From assembly GCF_029892685.1 (NCBI RefSeq), contig NZ_JARXVD010000021.1, positions 54,110 through 118,109 of the forward strand: a stretch of DNA of 64,000 nucleotides. Direction: 5' to 3'. The notes beneath the pieces are model-generated. The model made no database searches. It saw only the letters and a program-made list of their open reading frames with translations, and was not told where the DNA came from. How positions within the stretch are numbered: the stretch's first letter is position 1; every line of letters starts with the position of its first letter. Source of the DNA: Mycobacterium sp. OTB74. GTDB taxonomy: Bacteria > Actinomycetota > Actinomycetes > Mycobacteriales > Mycobacteriaceae. Positions 1 to 8,750 of the stretch are shown here, piece by piece. The position numbers and the translations under genes were made by a program.

Positions 1-877
1 AGACCACCACGACCGCATCCGGGCCTTCCCGCTCGGCGACGGCGATTGCCGCTACCGCGGCCATCCCGCACGAGCCACCGACCAGCAACGCCTCTTCACG
101 CGCGAGCCGTCGAGTCATTTCGAAGGAATCGGCGTCGGACACCGCGATGATCTCGTCCGGGACCGACGGGTCATAGGCCGACGGCCAGAAGTCCTCACCG
201 ACACCTTCGACCAGGTACGGCCGGCCGGTACCGCCCGAGTACACCGAACCCTCTGGATCGACGCCGATCACCTTGACCCGGCCGCCGGACACCTCTTTCA
301 GATAGCGGCCGGTGCCGGTGATGGTTCCGCCGGTACCGACGCCCGCGACGAAATGCGTGACCTTGCCGTCGGTGTCGGCCCAGATCTCCGGGCCGGTGGT
401 CTCATAGTGACTCGCCGGACCGTTCGGGTTGGAGTACTGATCCGGCTTCCAGGCGCCGTCGATCTCGGTCACCAGGCGGTTGGACACGCTGTAATAACTG
501 TCCGGGTGATCCGGAGCCACCGCGGTCGGGCACACCACGACCTCGGCGCCGTAGGCACGCAACACGTTCTGCTTGTCCTCGCTGACCTTGTCCGGGCAGA
601 CGAAGATGCATTTGTATCCACGCTGTTGCGCCACGATGGCCAAGCCGACGCCGGTGTTGCCAGAGGTGGGCTCGACGATAGTGCCGCCCGGCTTGAGTTC
701 ACCGCTTGCTTCAGCAGCGTCGATCATCTTGACCGCGATGCGATCCTTGGCGCTGCCGCCGGGATTGAGGTACTCGATCTTGGCGGCAACCAGTCCGGAG
801 CCTTCTGGGACAACAGAGTTCAGCTGCACAAGCGGCGTGTTGCCGATGAGCTCACTGACGTGGCGGGCGATGCGCAT
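1..877 (-). CDS. cbs: Cystathionine beta-synthase / cysteine synthase, partial (C-terminus beyond window)
   Basis: This is a PLP-dependent enzyme that condenses serine or O-acetylserine with a sulfur donor. The reading frame is open from the window edge to an ATG at 877, giving about 292 residues. The N-terminus has the fold-type II signature: ELIGNTPLV near residue 9, the PLP lysine in GGSAKDR (K44), the phosphate/amide loop TSGNTG (71-76) and a glycine loop GVGTGGTITG further on. The usual family length is about 460 residues, so any C-terminal CBS domains lie outside the window and cbs cannot be separated strictly from cysK/cysM. The context supports cbs: it lies just downstream of a LipU-like hydrolase on the same strand (42-base gap), as I remember for Rv1076-Rv1077. 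Confidence 0.85.
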   Translation of the reverse strand, partial: MRIARHVSELIGNTPLVQLNSVVPEGSGLVAAKIEYLNPGGSAKDRIAVKMIDAAEASGELKPGGTIVEPTSGNTGVGLAIVAQQRGYKCIFVCPDKVSEDKQNVLRAYGAEVVVCPTAVAPDHPDSYYSVSNRLVTEIDGAWKPDQYSNPNGPASHYETTGPEIWADTDGKVTHFVAGVGTGGTITGTGRYLKEVSGGRVKVIGVDPEGSVYSGGTGRPYLVEGVGEDFWPSAYDPSVPDEIIAVSDADSFEMTRRLAREEALLVGGSCGMAAVAAIAVAEREGPDAVVVV

Positions 878-919
878 GAGTACATGTTGTCAGGCCGCAC
901 CGCCCGCGCGCAGCCCGGA

Positions 920-1972
920 TTACCAGGTTGCCTCGCGGATGTAGTCGCCAATTTGCTTGAGCGAGCGGTCTGCTTCCTTGACCAGCGGCGCTCCGAGTTG
1001 GAACACGTGCATCTGGCCCGGCCACACATGAATCTCGACGGGCACCCCGCAGGCGGCCAGCATGTGCGAGGCCTTCCGGGCGTCGTTGAGCAGGACCTCC
1101 GAACCCGACACATGGATCAGGGTGCGTGGCAGTCCAGGTTCGATGTGGTCGAGCGGCTCGTACACCTCTTCCGGACGGCCGTCGACGAGGTGGCGTGACG
1201 CGGCCTCCTCGATGAGCTGAATCAGCGCGTCGAAGGCCCGCGGCGGGAACATCGCATCAGAGCGCATGTTGGGGTGCTGAGCCCGGCCGTCGTTGTCGAT
1301 CTCGAACAGTGGCGACATGGTCACCACCGCCGCGGGCAGCTCACCCTCTTCGCTCAGCCTCTCGGCCAGCGCCAGCGACAGATAGCCACCGGCCGAGTCT
1401 CCGGCCAGCACGATCTGATCCGGCTCGTAGCCCTTCAGCCGCAGCCATCGGTAGGCGTCCTGGCAGTCCTCGATGGCCTCGCCGATGGAGTGCTTGGGGA
1501 TCATCCGGTAGTCGACCGCCAACACCGGGGCGTCGGCGTACTTGGACAACGCCCCGACCAGCCGGCCGTGGGTGTGCACGCCACACGTCAGGAACGCGCC
1601 GCCGTGCATGTACAGAATGACGCTGCGCTTGCCGTCTGCCGGCAGCACACCAGGCGCGCGGACAAGCTGTGCCGTACAGTTCGGCAGCCCGATTGTCGCG
1701 CGGATGGTGCCGGGCGTGGGCCGCATGATCCGGGCCGCGAAGTCCAGCAAACCGAAGGGCCAGGGCGCCTTGGGGACGTAGCTACCAACGGACAGAGTTG
1801 ACTTGATAGCCAATGTAGCTGCTAACGACATCAGCCGTCCGGCGAGGCCAGGACCGTCCTCGATGATCTCGAGCGGCGCGCCGTCACTAACCGGATAACG
1901 GCGTGGCTTACGCCCTCTAGCAGCACTTATAGCAACACTATGGGTACTGCTCAACCTACTCGGTGCGGTCAT
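920..1972 (-). CDS. lipU: Alpha/beta-hydrolase of the hormone-sensitive lipase family (LipU-like)
   Basis: Predicted carboxylesterase/lipase of about 350 residues. It carries the oxyanion-hole motif HGGAF (HGG at 123-125), the nucleophile elbow GDSAGG (Ser193) and a C-terminal His in the context QMHVFQ. I chose the ATG at 1972 because GGAG lies eight bases upstream; a GTG at 1981 would overlap that ribosome binding site. The first ~60 residues are basic and not needed for the fold, so an internal start is also possible. It probably forms an operon with cbs, whose start is 42 bases downstream. The natural substrate is unknown. Confidence 0.83.
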   Translation of the reverse strand: MTAPSRLSSTHSVAISAARGRKPRRYPVSDGAPLEIIEDGPGLAGRLMSLAATLAIKSTLSVGSYVPKAPWPFGLLDFAARIMRPTPGTIRATIGLPNCTAQLVRAPGVLPADGKRSVILYMHGGAFLTCGVHTHGRLVGALSKYADAPVLAVDYRMIPKHSIGEAIEDCQDAYRWLRLKGYEPDQIVLAGDSAGGYLSLALAERLSEEGELPAAVVTMSPLFEIDNDGRAQHPNMRSDAMFPPRAFDALIQLIEEAASRHLVDGRPEEVYEPLDHIEPGLPRTLIHVSGSEVLLNDARKASHMLAACGVPVEIHVWPGQMHVFQLGAPLVKEADRSLKQIGDYIREATW

Positions 1973-2177
1973 CGTCACCACTCCTACGCCTTTGTAGTGC
2001 TCGGTGTATTAAGCGTCCTGCGTCAATTTCAGACAACTCGCGTAACTTAGCTTGCCACCACTACATAGATCAACAATCTTTGTGGTCGAATTGATGCCGC
2101 ACTTGATATGTCAATGTGATCGCGCCGACCGGGCCGCTGAACCTGCGAACCCGCTGAACAGCCTTAGACTGATTGAC

Positions 2178-3146
2178 GTGGGCATACGTGCACCTCGCAG
2201 GACAACAATCGCCCTGGCGACCGCAGCCACGATCGCGTCGACCGGCTCTGCCTACATCGGCGCGCGCAACCTACTGACCGGCCAGGCCGCCAAAGCCCGC
2301 CGAGTGATTCCCAAGTCGTGGGACGCCCCACTCCGAGCCGACGGCGTGTACGACCCCAGCGGCGGACCCGTCGAGAAGTGGCAGCGCGGGGTGCCGTTCG
2401 ACCTGCACCTGATGGTCTTCGGCGACTCCACCGCCACCGGATACGGCTGCGCCACCGCTGAGGAGGTGCCGGGGGTGCTGCTCGCCCGTGGACTGGCCCA
2501 ACAGTCCGGCAAGCGGATCCGCGTGTCCACAAAAGCAATAGTCGGGGCTACCTCTAAAGGGTTGTCCGGCCAGATCGACGCCATGTTCATCGCTGGTCCA
2601 CCGCCCGATGCCGCGGTGATCATGATCGGCGCCAACGACATCACCGCCGCCAACGGCATCGGCCCGTCGGCCCGGCGTCTGGGCGCAGCGGTCCAGCGGC
2701 TCAGTGACAGTGGCGCGGTCGTCGTCGTCGGCACGTGCCCGGATTTCGGCTCCCTCACCGCCATCCCCCAGCCGCTGCGGTGGGTGGCCCGCAACCGAGG
2801 GCTGCGGCTGGCTCGCGCACAGGCCGGACTGGTCCGCTCGGCCGGCGGGGTCCCTGTCCCGTTCTCGGACTTGCTCGCCCCCGATTTCCTCAAGGCACCC
2901 GAGGTGCTGTTCTCGCCGGACATGTTCCACCCGTCGGCCGCGGGTTACTCGCTGGCCGCCCAGCAGTTGCTCCCGGCGTTGTGTGAAGCGTTGGGCGAGT
3001 GGGCTTCTGATGCACCCCCGGCTTCCGCACTGGTCTCCCGGACCGCGGATGCGGCCACGCTGCTCGCTCGGCTCAGCGGGATACCACGGCTGTGGCGGCG
3101 CACGACAGGCGTACCCGCGCCTATCGTCGCACCCGCGACCGGATAA
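2178..3146 (+). CDS. SGNH/GDSL-family esterase, membrane-anchored or exported (Rv1075c-like)
   Basis: Predicted ester hydrolase of 322 residues from a GTG at 2178. A basic N-terminus is followed by an alanine-rich hydrophobic stretch (about residues 9-28), so the protein is likely exported or anchored. SGNH blocks are visible: GDSTATG (block I, nucleophile Ser84), GANDIT (block III) and DMFHPS near the C-terminus (block V, Asp and His). The frame is open further upstream to 2052, but that extension reads as non-coding and leaves the hydrophobic segment internal. It diverges from lipU and is followed by fadA3 53 bases later. The Rv1075c family has been characterised as a GDSL-type esterase. 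Confidence 0.83.
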   Translation: MGIRAPRRTTIALATAATIASTGSAYIGARNLLTGQAAKARRVIPKSWDAPLRADGVYDPSGGPVEKWQRGVPFDLHLMVFGDSTATGYGCATAEEVPGVLLARGLAQQSGKRIRVSTKAIVGATSKGLSGQIDAMFIAGPPPDAAVIMIGANDITAANGIGPSARRLGAAVQRLSDSGAVVVVGTCPDFGSLTAIPQPLRWVARNRGLRLARAQAGLVRSAGGVPVPFSDLLAPDFLKAPEVLFSPDMFHPSAAGYSLAAQQLLPALCEALGEWASDAPPASALVSRTADAATLLARLSGIPRLWRRTTGVPAPIVAPATG

Positions 3147-3198
3147 ATTCGGGGGAAGCAATTCCCTGGATTTATTCGGACTCGATTAGGAGCCAGTC

Positions 3199-4416
3199 AT
3201 GCCCGAAGCCGTCATCGTCGCCACCGCGCGCTCCCCCATCGGCCGCGCCGTCAAAGGCTCGCTGGCCACCATGCGACCCGACGACCTCGCCGCGCAGATG
3301 GTGCGCGCAGCGCTGGCGAAGGTGCCGTCGCTGGACCCGCGCGAGATCGACGATCTGATGATGGGCTGCGCACAGCCCGCCGGTGAGGCCGGCTACAACA
3401 TCGCTCGTGCCGTCGCGGTCGAACTGGGCTACGACTTCATGCCCGGCACCACCGTCAACCGGTACTGCTCCTCGTCGTTGCAGACCACCCGGATGGCATT
3501 CCACGCAATCAAGGCCGGCGAGGGCTCGGCATTCATCTCCGCCGGTGTCGAGACCGTGTCGCGCTTCGGCGTCGGTGCTGCCGACGGCGCCCCCAACAGC
3601 AAGAACTCGCTGTTCGAAGACGCCCAGGCCCGGACCGCCAAGGAAGCCGAAGGCGCCACCTCGTGGACCGACCCGCGCGATGCCGGCCTTATCCCCGACG
3701 TCTACATCGCCATGGGCCAGACCGCCGAGAACGTCGCGCTGCACACCGGCATCAGCCGCGAGGACCAGGACCACTGGGGAGTGCGTTCGCAGAACCGTGC
3801 CGAGGCCGCCATCAACTCCGGCTTCTTCGAACGCGAGATCGTCCCGGTCACGCTGCCCGACGGCACCGTCGTCTCCAAGGATGACGGCCCACGCGCCGGC
3901 ACCACCTACGAGAAGATCAGCCAGCTCAACCCGGTGTTCCGCCCGAACGGCACCATCACCGCCGGTAACGCCTGCCCGCTGAACGACGGCGCTGCCGCCG
4001 TGGTGATCATGAGTGATGAGAAGGCAAAGGCCTTGGGTTTGACCCCGCTGGCGCGCATCGTCTCCACCGGTGTTTCCGGTCTGTCACCGGAGATCATGGG
4101 CCTGGGCCCGATCGAGGCGGTCAAGAAGGCGCTGGGCAACGCCAACATGGCGATCGGCGACATCGATCTCTACGAGATCAACGAAGCCTTCGCCGTGCAG
4201 GTGCTGGGCTCGGCCCGCGCCCTGGGTATGGACGAGGACAAGCTGAACGTGTCCGGTGGCGCGATTGCGCTGGGCCACCCGTTCGGTATGACCGGCGCCC
4301 GCATCACCGCGACGCTGCTCAACAACCTGCAGACCAACGACAAGCAGTTCGGCATCGAGACCATGTGTGTCGGTGGTGGCCAGGGAATGGCCATGGTCAT
4401 CGAGCGGCTTTCGTAG
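3199..4416 (+). CDS. fadA3: Acetyl-CoA acyltransferase / thiolase (FadA3-like)
   Basis: Thiolase of 405 residues, acting in the last step of beta-oxidation or in acetoacetyl-CoA formation. All catalytic elements are present: nucleophile Cys90 in NRYCSSS, the NEAF motif, His360 in GHPFG and the second Cys390 in CVGGGQG. A GGAG lies seven bases before the ATG. The length equals the remembered Rv1074c product. A strong terminator follows at 4433, so the transcript ends here and the downstream purT is separate. A cytoplasmic homotetramer is expected from the family. Confidence 0.9.
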   Translation: MPEAVIVATARSPIGRAVKGSLATMRPDDLAAQMVRAALAKVPSLDPREIDDLMMGCAQPAGEAGYNIARAVAVELGYDFMPGTTVNRYCSSSLQTTRMAFHAIKAGEGSAFISAGVETVSRFGVGAADGAPNSKNSLFEDAQARTAKEAEGATSWTDPRDAGLIPDVYIAMGQTAENVALHTGISREDQDHWGVRSQNRAEAAINSGFFEREIVPVTLPDGTVVSKDDGPRAGTTYEKISQLNPVFRPNGTITAGNACPLNDGAAAVVIMSDEKAKALGLTPLARIVSTGVSGLSPEIMGLGPIEAVKKALGNANMAIGDIDLYEINEAFAVQVLGSARALGMDEDKLNVSGGAIALGHPFGMTGARITATLLNNLQTNDKQFGIETMCVGGGQGMAMVIERLS

Positions 4417-4432
4417 TCTTGCTTTTGCGTTG

Positions 4433-4469
4433 ACCCCCACGCTCCGAGTCAATCGGGCGTGGGGGTTTT
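4433..4469 (+). terminator. Intrinsic terminator after fadA3
   Basis: A perfect 10-bp stem, ACCCCCACGC (4433-4442) against GCGTGGGGGT (4457-4466), encloses a 14-base loop and is followed by TTTC. It sits 16 bases after the fadA3 stop codon. Confidence 0.85.
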
Positions 4470-4498
4470 CATTTGCGCTGCAATAGACTCTCGACCCG

Positions 4499-5728
4499 AT
4501 GACCACCATCGGAACCCCACTGTCGCCGAACGCGACCAAAGTCATGCTGCTCGGATCAGGCGAACTCGGCCGCGAGGTGCTGATCGCGTTGCAGCGTCTG
4601 GGCGTCGAGACCATCGCCGTCGACCGCTATGACAACGCGCCGGGTCAGCAGGTCGCCCACCATGCGCGCACCATCTCGATGACCGATCCAGAACAGCTCA
4701 CGGCACTCATCGAGGCCGAGCAGCCCGACCTGGTCGTCCCGGAGATCGAGGCCATCGCCACCGAAGCGCTGGTCGATCTGGAGGCGGCCGGTGTGGTGCG
4801 GGTGATCCCGACCGCCCGGGCCGCTCGCCTGACGATGGACCGCGAGGGCATCCGGCGGCTGGCCGCCGAGGAACTCGGCGTGCCGACCAGCCCCTACCGG
4901 TTCTGCGACTCGCTGGAGGAGTTAAAGGACGCGATCGGCAGCGCCGAATTGTCCGGCTCGCCGGACGGTGGCATCGGTTACCCTTGCGTGGTCAAGCCGG
5001 TGATGAGCAGTTCGGGCAAAGGCCAGAGCAAACTCAACGGACCCGACGACATCGCGAATGCCTGGGACTATGCCATGGGCGGGGCGCGCGTCACCAATAC
5101 CCGCATCATTGTTGAAGGTTTCATCGACTTCGATTACGAGATAACGCTTTTGACGGTGCGCGCCATCGATTCCGAGGGCCAGACGGCAACGCAGTTCTGC
5201 GAGCCGATCGGGCACCGGCAGGTCGCTGGCGACTACGTCGAGAGTTGGCAGCCGCACCCGATGTCGGCAGCTGCCCTCGAGAACGCCCAGCGCATCGCGC
5301 GCAAGGTCACCGAAAACCTTGGCGGACGAGGCGTTTTCGGTGTCGAGCTGTTCGTCAAGGGCGACCAGGTCTGGTTCAGCGAGGTCAGTCCGCGCCCACA
5401 CGACACCGGCATGACCACCATGATCACCCAGTGGCAGAACGAGTTTGAGCTGCATGCCCGCGCGATCCTGGGCCTACCGGTGGACACTTCGCTGCGGACG
5501 CCGGGCGCCAGCGCGGTGATCTACGGCGGTGTCGAGGCCGAGGGCATCGTGTTCGACGGCGTCGAGGCGGCGTTGCAGGTACCGCATACCGACCTACGTC
5601 TGTTCGGCAAGCCGGAGAGCTTCCGCACCCGCCGGATGGGTGTCGCCCTGGCCCGCGACAAGGACGTCAATGTGGCCCGCACCAATGCAGCCAAGGCAGC
5701 GAGCCGGGTCAAGCCGCGCGCCGTCTGA
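4499..5728 (+). CDS. purT: Formate-dependent phosphoribosylglycinamide formyltransferase (PurT)
   Basis: ATP-grasp enzyme of 409 residues that formylates GAR with formate and ATP in purine synthesis. The N-terminal Rossmann-like motif is LLGSGELGREV (about residues 18-28). The ATP-grasp core follows, with VVKPVMSSSGKGQS and EVSPRPHDTGM, both typical of PurT. A -10 like TAGACT (4484-4489) ends nine bases before the ATG and there is no ribosome binding site, so a leaderless mRNA is likely. In M. tuberculosis, as remembered, purT lies elsewhere (Rv0389), so its position between fadA3 and the Rv1072-type gene is a local difference. Confidence 0.92.
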   Translation: MTTIGTPLSPNATKVMLLGSGELGREVLIALQRLGVETIAVDRYDNAPGQQVAHHARTISMTDPEQLTALIEAEQPDLVVPEIEAIATEALVDLEAAGVVRVIPTARAARLTMDREGIRRLAAEELGVPTSPYRFCDSLEELKDAIGSAELSGSPDGGIGYPCVVKPVMSSSGKGQSKLNGPDDIANAWDYAMGGARVTNTRIIVEGFIDFDYEITLLTVRAIDSEGQTATQFCEPIGHRQVAGDYVESWQPHPMSAAALENAQRIARKVTENLGGRGVFGVELFVKGDQVWFSEVSPRPHDTGMTTMITQWQNEFELHARAILGLPVDTSLRTPGASAVIYGGVEAEGIVFDGVEAALQVPHTDLRLFGKPESFRTRRMGVALARDKDVNVARTNAAKAASRVKPRAV

Positions 5729-5871
5729 CGCATCGACATTCCCGTTGACTCTGCCACGGCGTAAACGCACGAGAAGTCGACGCCGAGAACGCAGGAGCAA
5801 CGCGCTGGACCAGCACCTATCGGCCGTTCGACGGATACCGGACGATAGCCCCCGATCACTAGCCTCGGTCT

Positions 5872-5894
5872 CCCATGGAATGAAAATCCATGGG
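5872..5894 (+). promoter_or_regulatory. 8-bp hairpin containing the start codon of the next gene
   Basis: CCCATGGA (5872-5879) and TCCATGGG (5887-5894) form a perfect 8-bp stem with a 7-base AT-rich loop. The 3' arm contains the ATG at 5890, so folding would hide the start codon. The hairpin is clear; a regulatory role is inference. Confidence 0.4.
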
Positions 5895-6567
5895 TTCGAA
5901 TCGTCACTACAGATCGGAACCCGAGTTGTCAGAAGTCAGCAATATTCCTCTGCTCCCTGAGGAGACGATCCTCTTCTCCGCCGACTTCACTCCCTCGCCA
6001 ATCATCCGCTCCCGGAAGAACGGCCTGCTGATTACCGACAAACGAGTCGCAATCATTCACCCGCAGCACGTTCTGGTGTTCGTCAGGGTCGGGCACACGG
6101 TGTCGAGCACCATGCATGACAAGTTCGCTCAGGTCACCGTGGGGCGGCTCATGTCCCGCCACCACATTTGGCTGGCACTGGTCTTCGGCGGCCTTGGGCT
6201 CTACTCGTTTATGGTCGGCGGGGCCATGCTGGACGGGTACGGCGGAGGTATGGGCTTCCTCGCGATGCTCGCAATGGTGGTGTTTTTTGGACTCGCGGCG
6301 CTGCAACTGTGGCTGGCCCGGCAACTGGGGTTGACCGTCGTCAACACCGGCGGACATCACATGACGGTCGCAGTGGACTCCGCTGAACACCAGCACATGC
6401 TGGTAGCCGCCGAAATGATTCAACAATTGGCCCTCGGCAAGCGGGTGGCGCCCTACACCCCGCCTCCGCCGCCACCAATTCAAACCGGGTACGGCAGTCC
6501 AATAGGTACGCTCGGCGCCCATCCGCGAGGCTGGGGCCAGCCACCCGGCGGCGGCACCGGCTACTGA
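5890..6567 (+). CDS. Membrane protein of unknown function with PH-like N-terminal part
   Basis: A 225-residue protein I do not recognise by name. The first ~90 residues look soluble and beta-rich (EETILFSADF, LLITDKRVAIIHP), as in bacterial PH-like or GRAM-like modules. Two membrane helices follow (about 95-115 and 120-140). The tail is rich in proline and glycine, with a run of six prolines near residue 193 and GGGTGY at the end. The start is uncertain: the ATG at 5890 lies in a hairpin and a TTG at 5926 is an alternative. A bidirectional terminator separates it from the convergent neighbour. Confidence 0.6.
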   Translation: MGSNRHYRSEPELSEVSNIPLLPEETILFSADFTPSPIIRSRKNGLLITDKRVAIIHPQHVLVFVRVGHTVSSTMHDKFAQVTVGRLMSRHHIWLALVFGGLGLYSFMVGGAMLDGYGGGMGFLAMLAMVVFFGLAALQLWLARQLGLTVVNTGGHHMTVAVDSAEHQHMLVAAEMIQQLALGKRVAPYTPPPPPPIQTGYGSPIGTLGAHPRGWGQPPGGGTGY

Positions 6568-6649
6568 ACCACCGTCCGGTTCATCCTGCAACGGCGGCGT
6601 AAAAGCGCGAGAAGGCAACGCCCACACCGCACCTTCACGCAAAAGCCGC

Positions 6650-6687
6650 AAAAGAGGGGCGCCCGCCAGAGCGGACGCCCCTCTTTT
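6650..6687. terminator. Bidirectional intrinsic terminator
   Basis: AAAAGAGGGGCG (6650-6661) pairs perfectly with CGCCCCTCTTTT (6676-6687) around a 14-base loop. A-tracts and T-tracts sit on both flanks, which suits termination of the convergent genes on either side. Confidence 0.88.
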
Positions 6688-6694
6688 GTGGTGA

Positions 6695-7543
6695 CTAGTC
6701 GTTGTTGAAGTAACTGAGCAACCGCAGGACTTCGATGTAGAGCCAGACCAGAGTGACGGTCAGCCCCAGCGCGACGCCCCAGGCGGCCTTCGCCGGCGCA
6801 CCGGCGCGGATCAGCTGGTCAGCCGAGTCGAAGTCGGTCAGGAAGCTCAGCGCCGCGATCACGATCATTGCGATGGAGAAGATGATGGCGATGGTCCCGC
6901 CGCTGCGCAGGTACAGGCCCTCGCCGCCATTGACGTGGAACATGCTGAGCACAAGGTTGCCGAGCATCAGGAACAGCGCGCCGAACATGGCGCCCACCAA
7001 CATCCGCGTGAACTTCGGGGTGACCCGGATGGCGCCGGTCTTGTAAACCACCAGCATGCCGAAGAACACGCCAAAGGTGCCGAGGATGGCCTGGCTGAGC
7101 AGTGCACCAGCACTGATGCCCGCCACCATGAAGTTGGCCGTGACGAAGGAAATGGCGCCGAGCGCCATACCTTGCATAACGGCGTAGCTGAGCACGATCG
7201 CCGGGTTGTCCTGCTTACGGCCCCAAGTGGCGACCAGCACCAGCACAAGGCCGCCGATGGCGCCGACCGCCATGAGAGGCGTGGCCAGGGCCAGATTGCC
7301 GGCGATCAGGAAATACGAAACCGCGGCCGATGCCGCCAGCACCGCCAGCGTGATACCCGTCTTGGTGACAACGTCGTCGACGGTGAGCGGGCGCGATGCC
7401 GCGCTCTGCTGCGGTGTGTACGGGGTGTACGGCTGGGCCATGGTCTGCTGGGCGCCGTACGCGGCGGCACCACTGCCGAATTGCGCGTATCCGCCCTCCG
7501 TCTTGGACAGAGAACGAAATACCGGGTTGCTGCTTTCGCGCAC
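6695..7543 (-). CDS. Bax inhibitor-1/YccA family membrane protein (Rv1072-like)
   Basis: A 282-residue integral membrane protein. The N-terminal ~60 residues are Gln/Tyr/Pro-rich and presumably cytosolic (QPYTPYTPQQS). About seven hydrophobic helices follow. The last carries the family-typical ending LGLTVTLVWLYIEVLRLLS and a conserved acidic segment FDSADQLI. Members of this family are linked to ion homeostasis or protease regulation, but no function is established in mycobacteria. It is a single gene, convergent with the preceding one and divergent from echA9. Confidence 0.82.
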   Translation of the reverse strand: MRESSNPVFRSLSKTEGGYAQFGSGAAAYGAQQTMAQPYTPYTPQQSAASRPLTVDDVVTKTGITLAVLAASAAVSYFLIAGNLALATPLMAVGAIGGLVLVLVATWGRKQDNPAIVLSYAVMQGMALGAISFVTANFMVAGISAGALLSQAILGTFGVFFGMLVVYKTGAIRVTPKFTRMLVGAMFGALFLMLGNLVLSMFHVNGGEGLYLRSGGTIAIIFSIAMIVIAALSFLTDFDSADQLIRAGAPAKAAWGVALGLTVTLVWLYIEVLRLLSYFNND

Positions 7544-7706
7544 CGTGGGGTCCTCTCATAAAGCTATGGGGTTCGCCTGCTGACGAACACCCTCTCAACG
7601 TACGGCGTCGGGTGGTGGTTCCCAACCGGAGGAGAAAACTGGAAATTCGCTGTGAAAGGTTACCTGCCGGGTGCCGTGCGGGAGTGACGTTCTAGATTGC
7701 ATTACC

Positions 7707-8741
7707 GTGGCAGAAAACGAGGACATCCTAGTAAGTGTGGAGAACGGTGTCGGCGTCGTGACGCTGAACCGCCCCAAGGCCATCAACTCCCTGAACCACG
7801 TCATGGTCACCGGTCTGGCGGACGCCCTCAATACCTGGGAACACGACGACACCGTCCACACGGTGCTGCTCACCGGTGCCGGCGAGCGCGGCCTGTGCGC
7901 CGGTGGCGACGTGGTCGCGATTTACCACAGCGCCAAGGCCGGCGACGACGACGCCCGCAACTTCTGGCATGACGAGTACCTGCTCAACGCGCACATCGGG
8001 CGCTTTCCGAAACCTTATGTCGCGCTGATGGACGGCATCGTGATGGGCGGCGGCGTCGGCGTCGGCGCACACGCCAACGTCCGTATCGTCACCGAGAAGA
8101 CCAAGCTGGGCATGCCCGAGGTCGGCATCGGCTTCATCCCGGACGTCGGCGGCACCTACCTGCTGTCGCGCGCCCCCGGCCAACTCGGCCTGCATGCCGC
8201 GCTGACCGGGGCCCCGTTCTCCGGCGCGGACGCCATCGCGCTGGGTTTCGCCGACCACTTCGTCCCGCAAGCTGACTTGCCGGCCTTCCGCGACAAGGTG
8301 ATCAGCGCCGGGGTCGACGCTGCCGTGGCCGCCTACGCCACCGAGCCTCCAGCCAGTAACCTTGTGTCGCAACAGCATTGGATCGACCAGTGCTACGCCG
8401 CGGACACCGTCATCGAGATCCTGGATAACCTGCGCAGCCACGACGCCGAACCGGCGCAGGAGGCGGCCGACCTGATCGCCACCCGGTCGCCCATCGCCCT
8501 GAGCGTCACACTGGAGGCCGTCCGCCGTGCCGCCAAACTCGCCACACTGGAAGATGCACTGCGCCAAGAGTTCCGGGTGTCGGTGGCCTCGTTGAAGTCG
8601 CATGACCTGGTCGAGGGCATCCGAGCCCAACTGGTCGACAAGGACCGCAACCCGCAGTGGTCGCCGGCCAAACTCGTGGACTGCACTGCAGAAGCAGTCG
8701 ACGCATACTTCGTCTCCGCCGATCCCGACATCACTTTCTAG
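7707..8741 (+). CDS. echA9: Enoyl-CoA hydratase/isomerase family, 3-hydroxyisobutyryl-CoA hydrolase type (EchA9-like)
   Basis: A crotonase-fold protein of 344 residues from a GTG at 7707. The long form and the motifs GERGLCAGGDV and GGTYLLSRAPG fit the 3-hydroxyisobutyryl-CoA hydrolase branch (valine breakdown) better than a true hydratase. The acyl-CoA oxyanion loop MGGGVGVGAHANVR is clear. A -10 like TAGATT (7693-7698) ends eight bases before the GTG and no ribosome binding site is seen, so a leaderless start is likely and the upstream in-frame extension is not needed. It is followed by echA8 nine bases later, probably co-transcribed. Confidence 0.87.
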   Translation: MAENEDILVSVENGVGVVTLNRPKAINSLNHVMVTGLADALNTWEHDDTVHTVLLTGAGERGLCAGGDVVAIYHSAKAGDDDARNFWHDEYLLNAHIGRFPKPYVALMDGIVMGGGVGVGAHANVRIVTEKTKLGMPEVGIGFIPDVGGTYLLSRAPGQLGLHAALTGAPFSGADAIALGFADHFVPQADLPAFRDKVISAGVDAAVAAYATEPPASNLVSQQHWIDQCYAADTVIEILDNLRSHDAEPAQEAADLIATRSPIALSVTLEAVRRAAKLATLEDALRQEFRVSVASLKSHDLVEGIRAQLVDKDRNPQWSPAKLVDCTAEAVDAYFVSADPDITF

Positions 8742-8750
8742 GAGGGCCAC

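Noticed and set aside
560..580. AACACGTT inside cbs as a second KstR site
   Set aside because: It lies within coding sequence and lacks the outer T/A positions of the palindrome.
5872..5920. A possible tRNA gene suggested by a 7-base-loop stem and TTCGAATC
   Set aside because: The flanks of the T-loop-like string do not pair, and no acceptor stem, D-arm or 3' discriminator can be placed.
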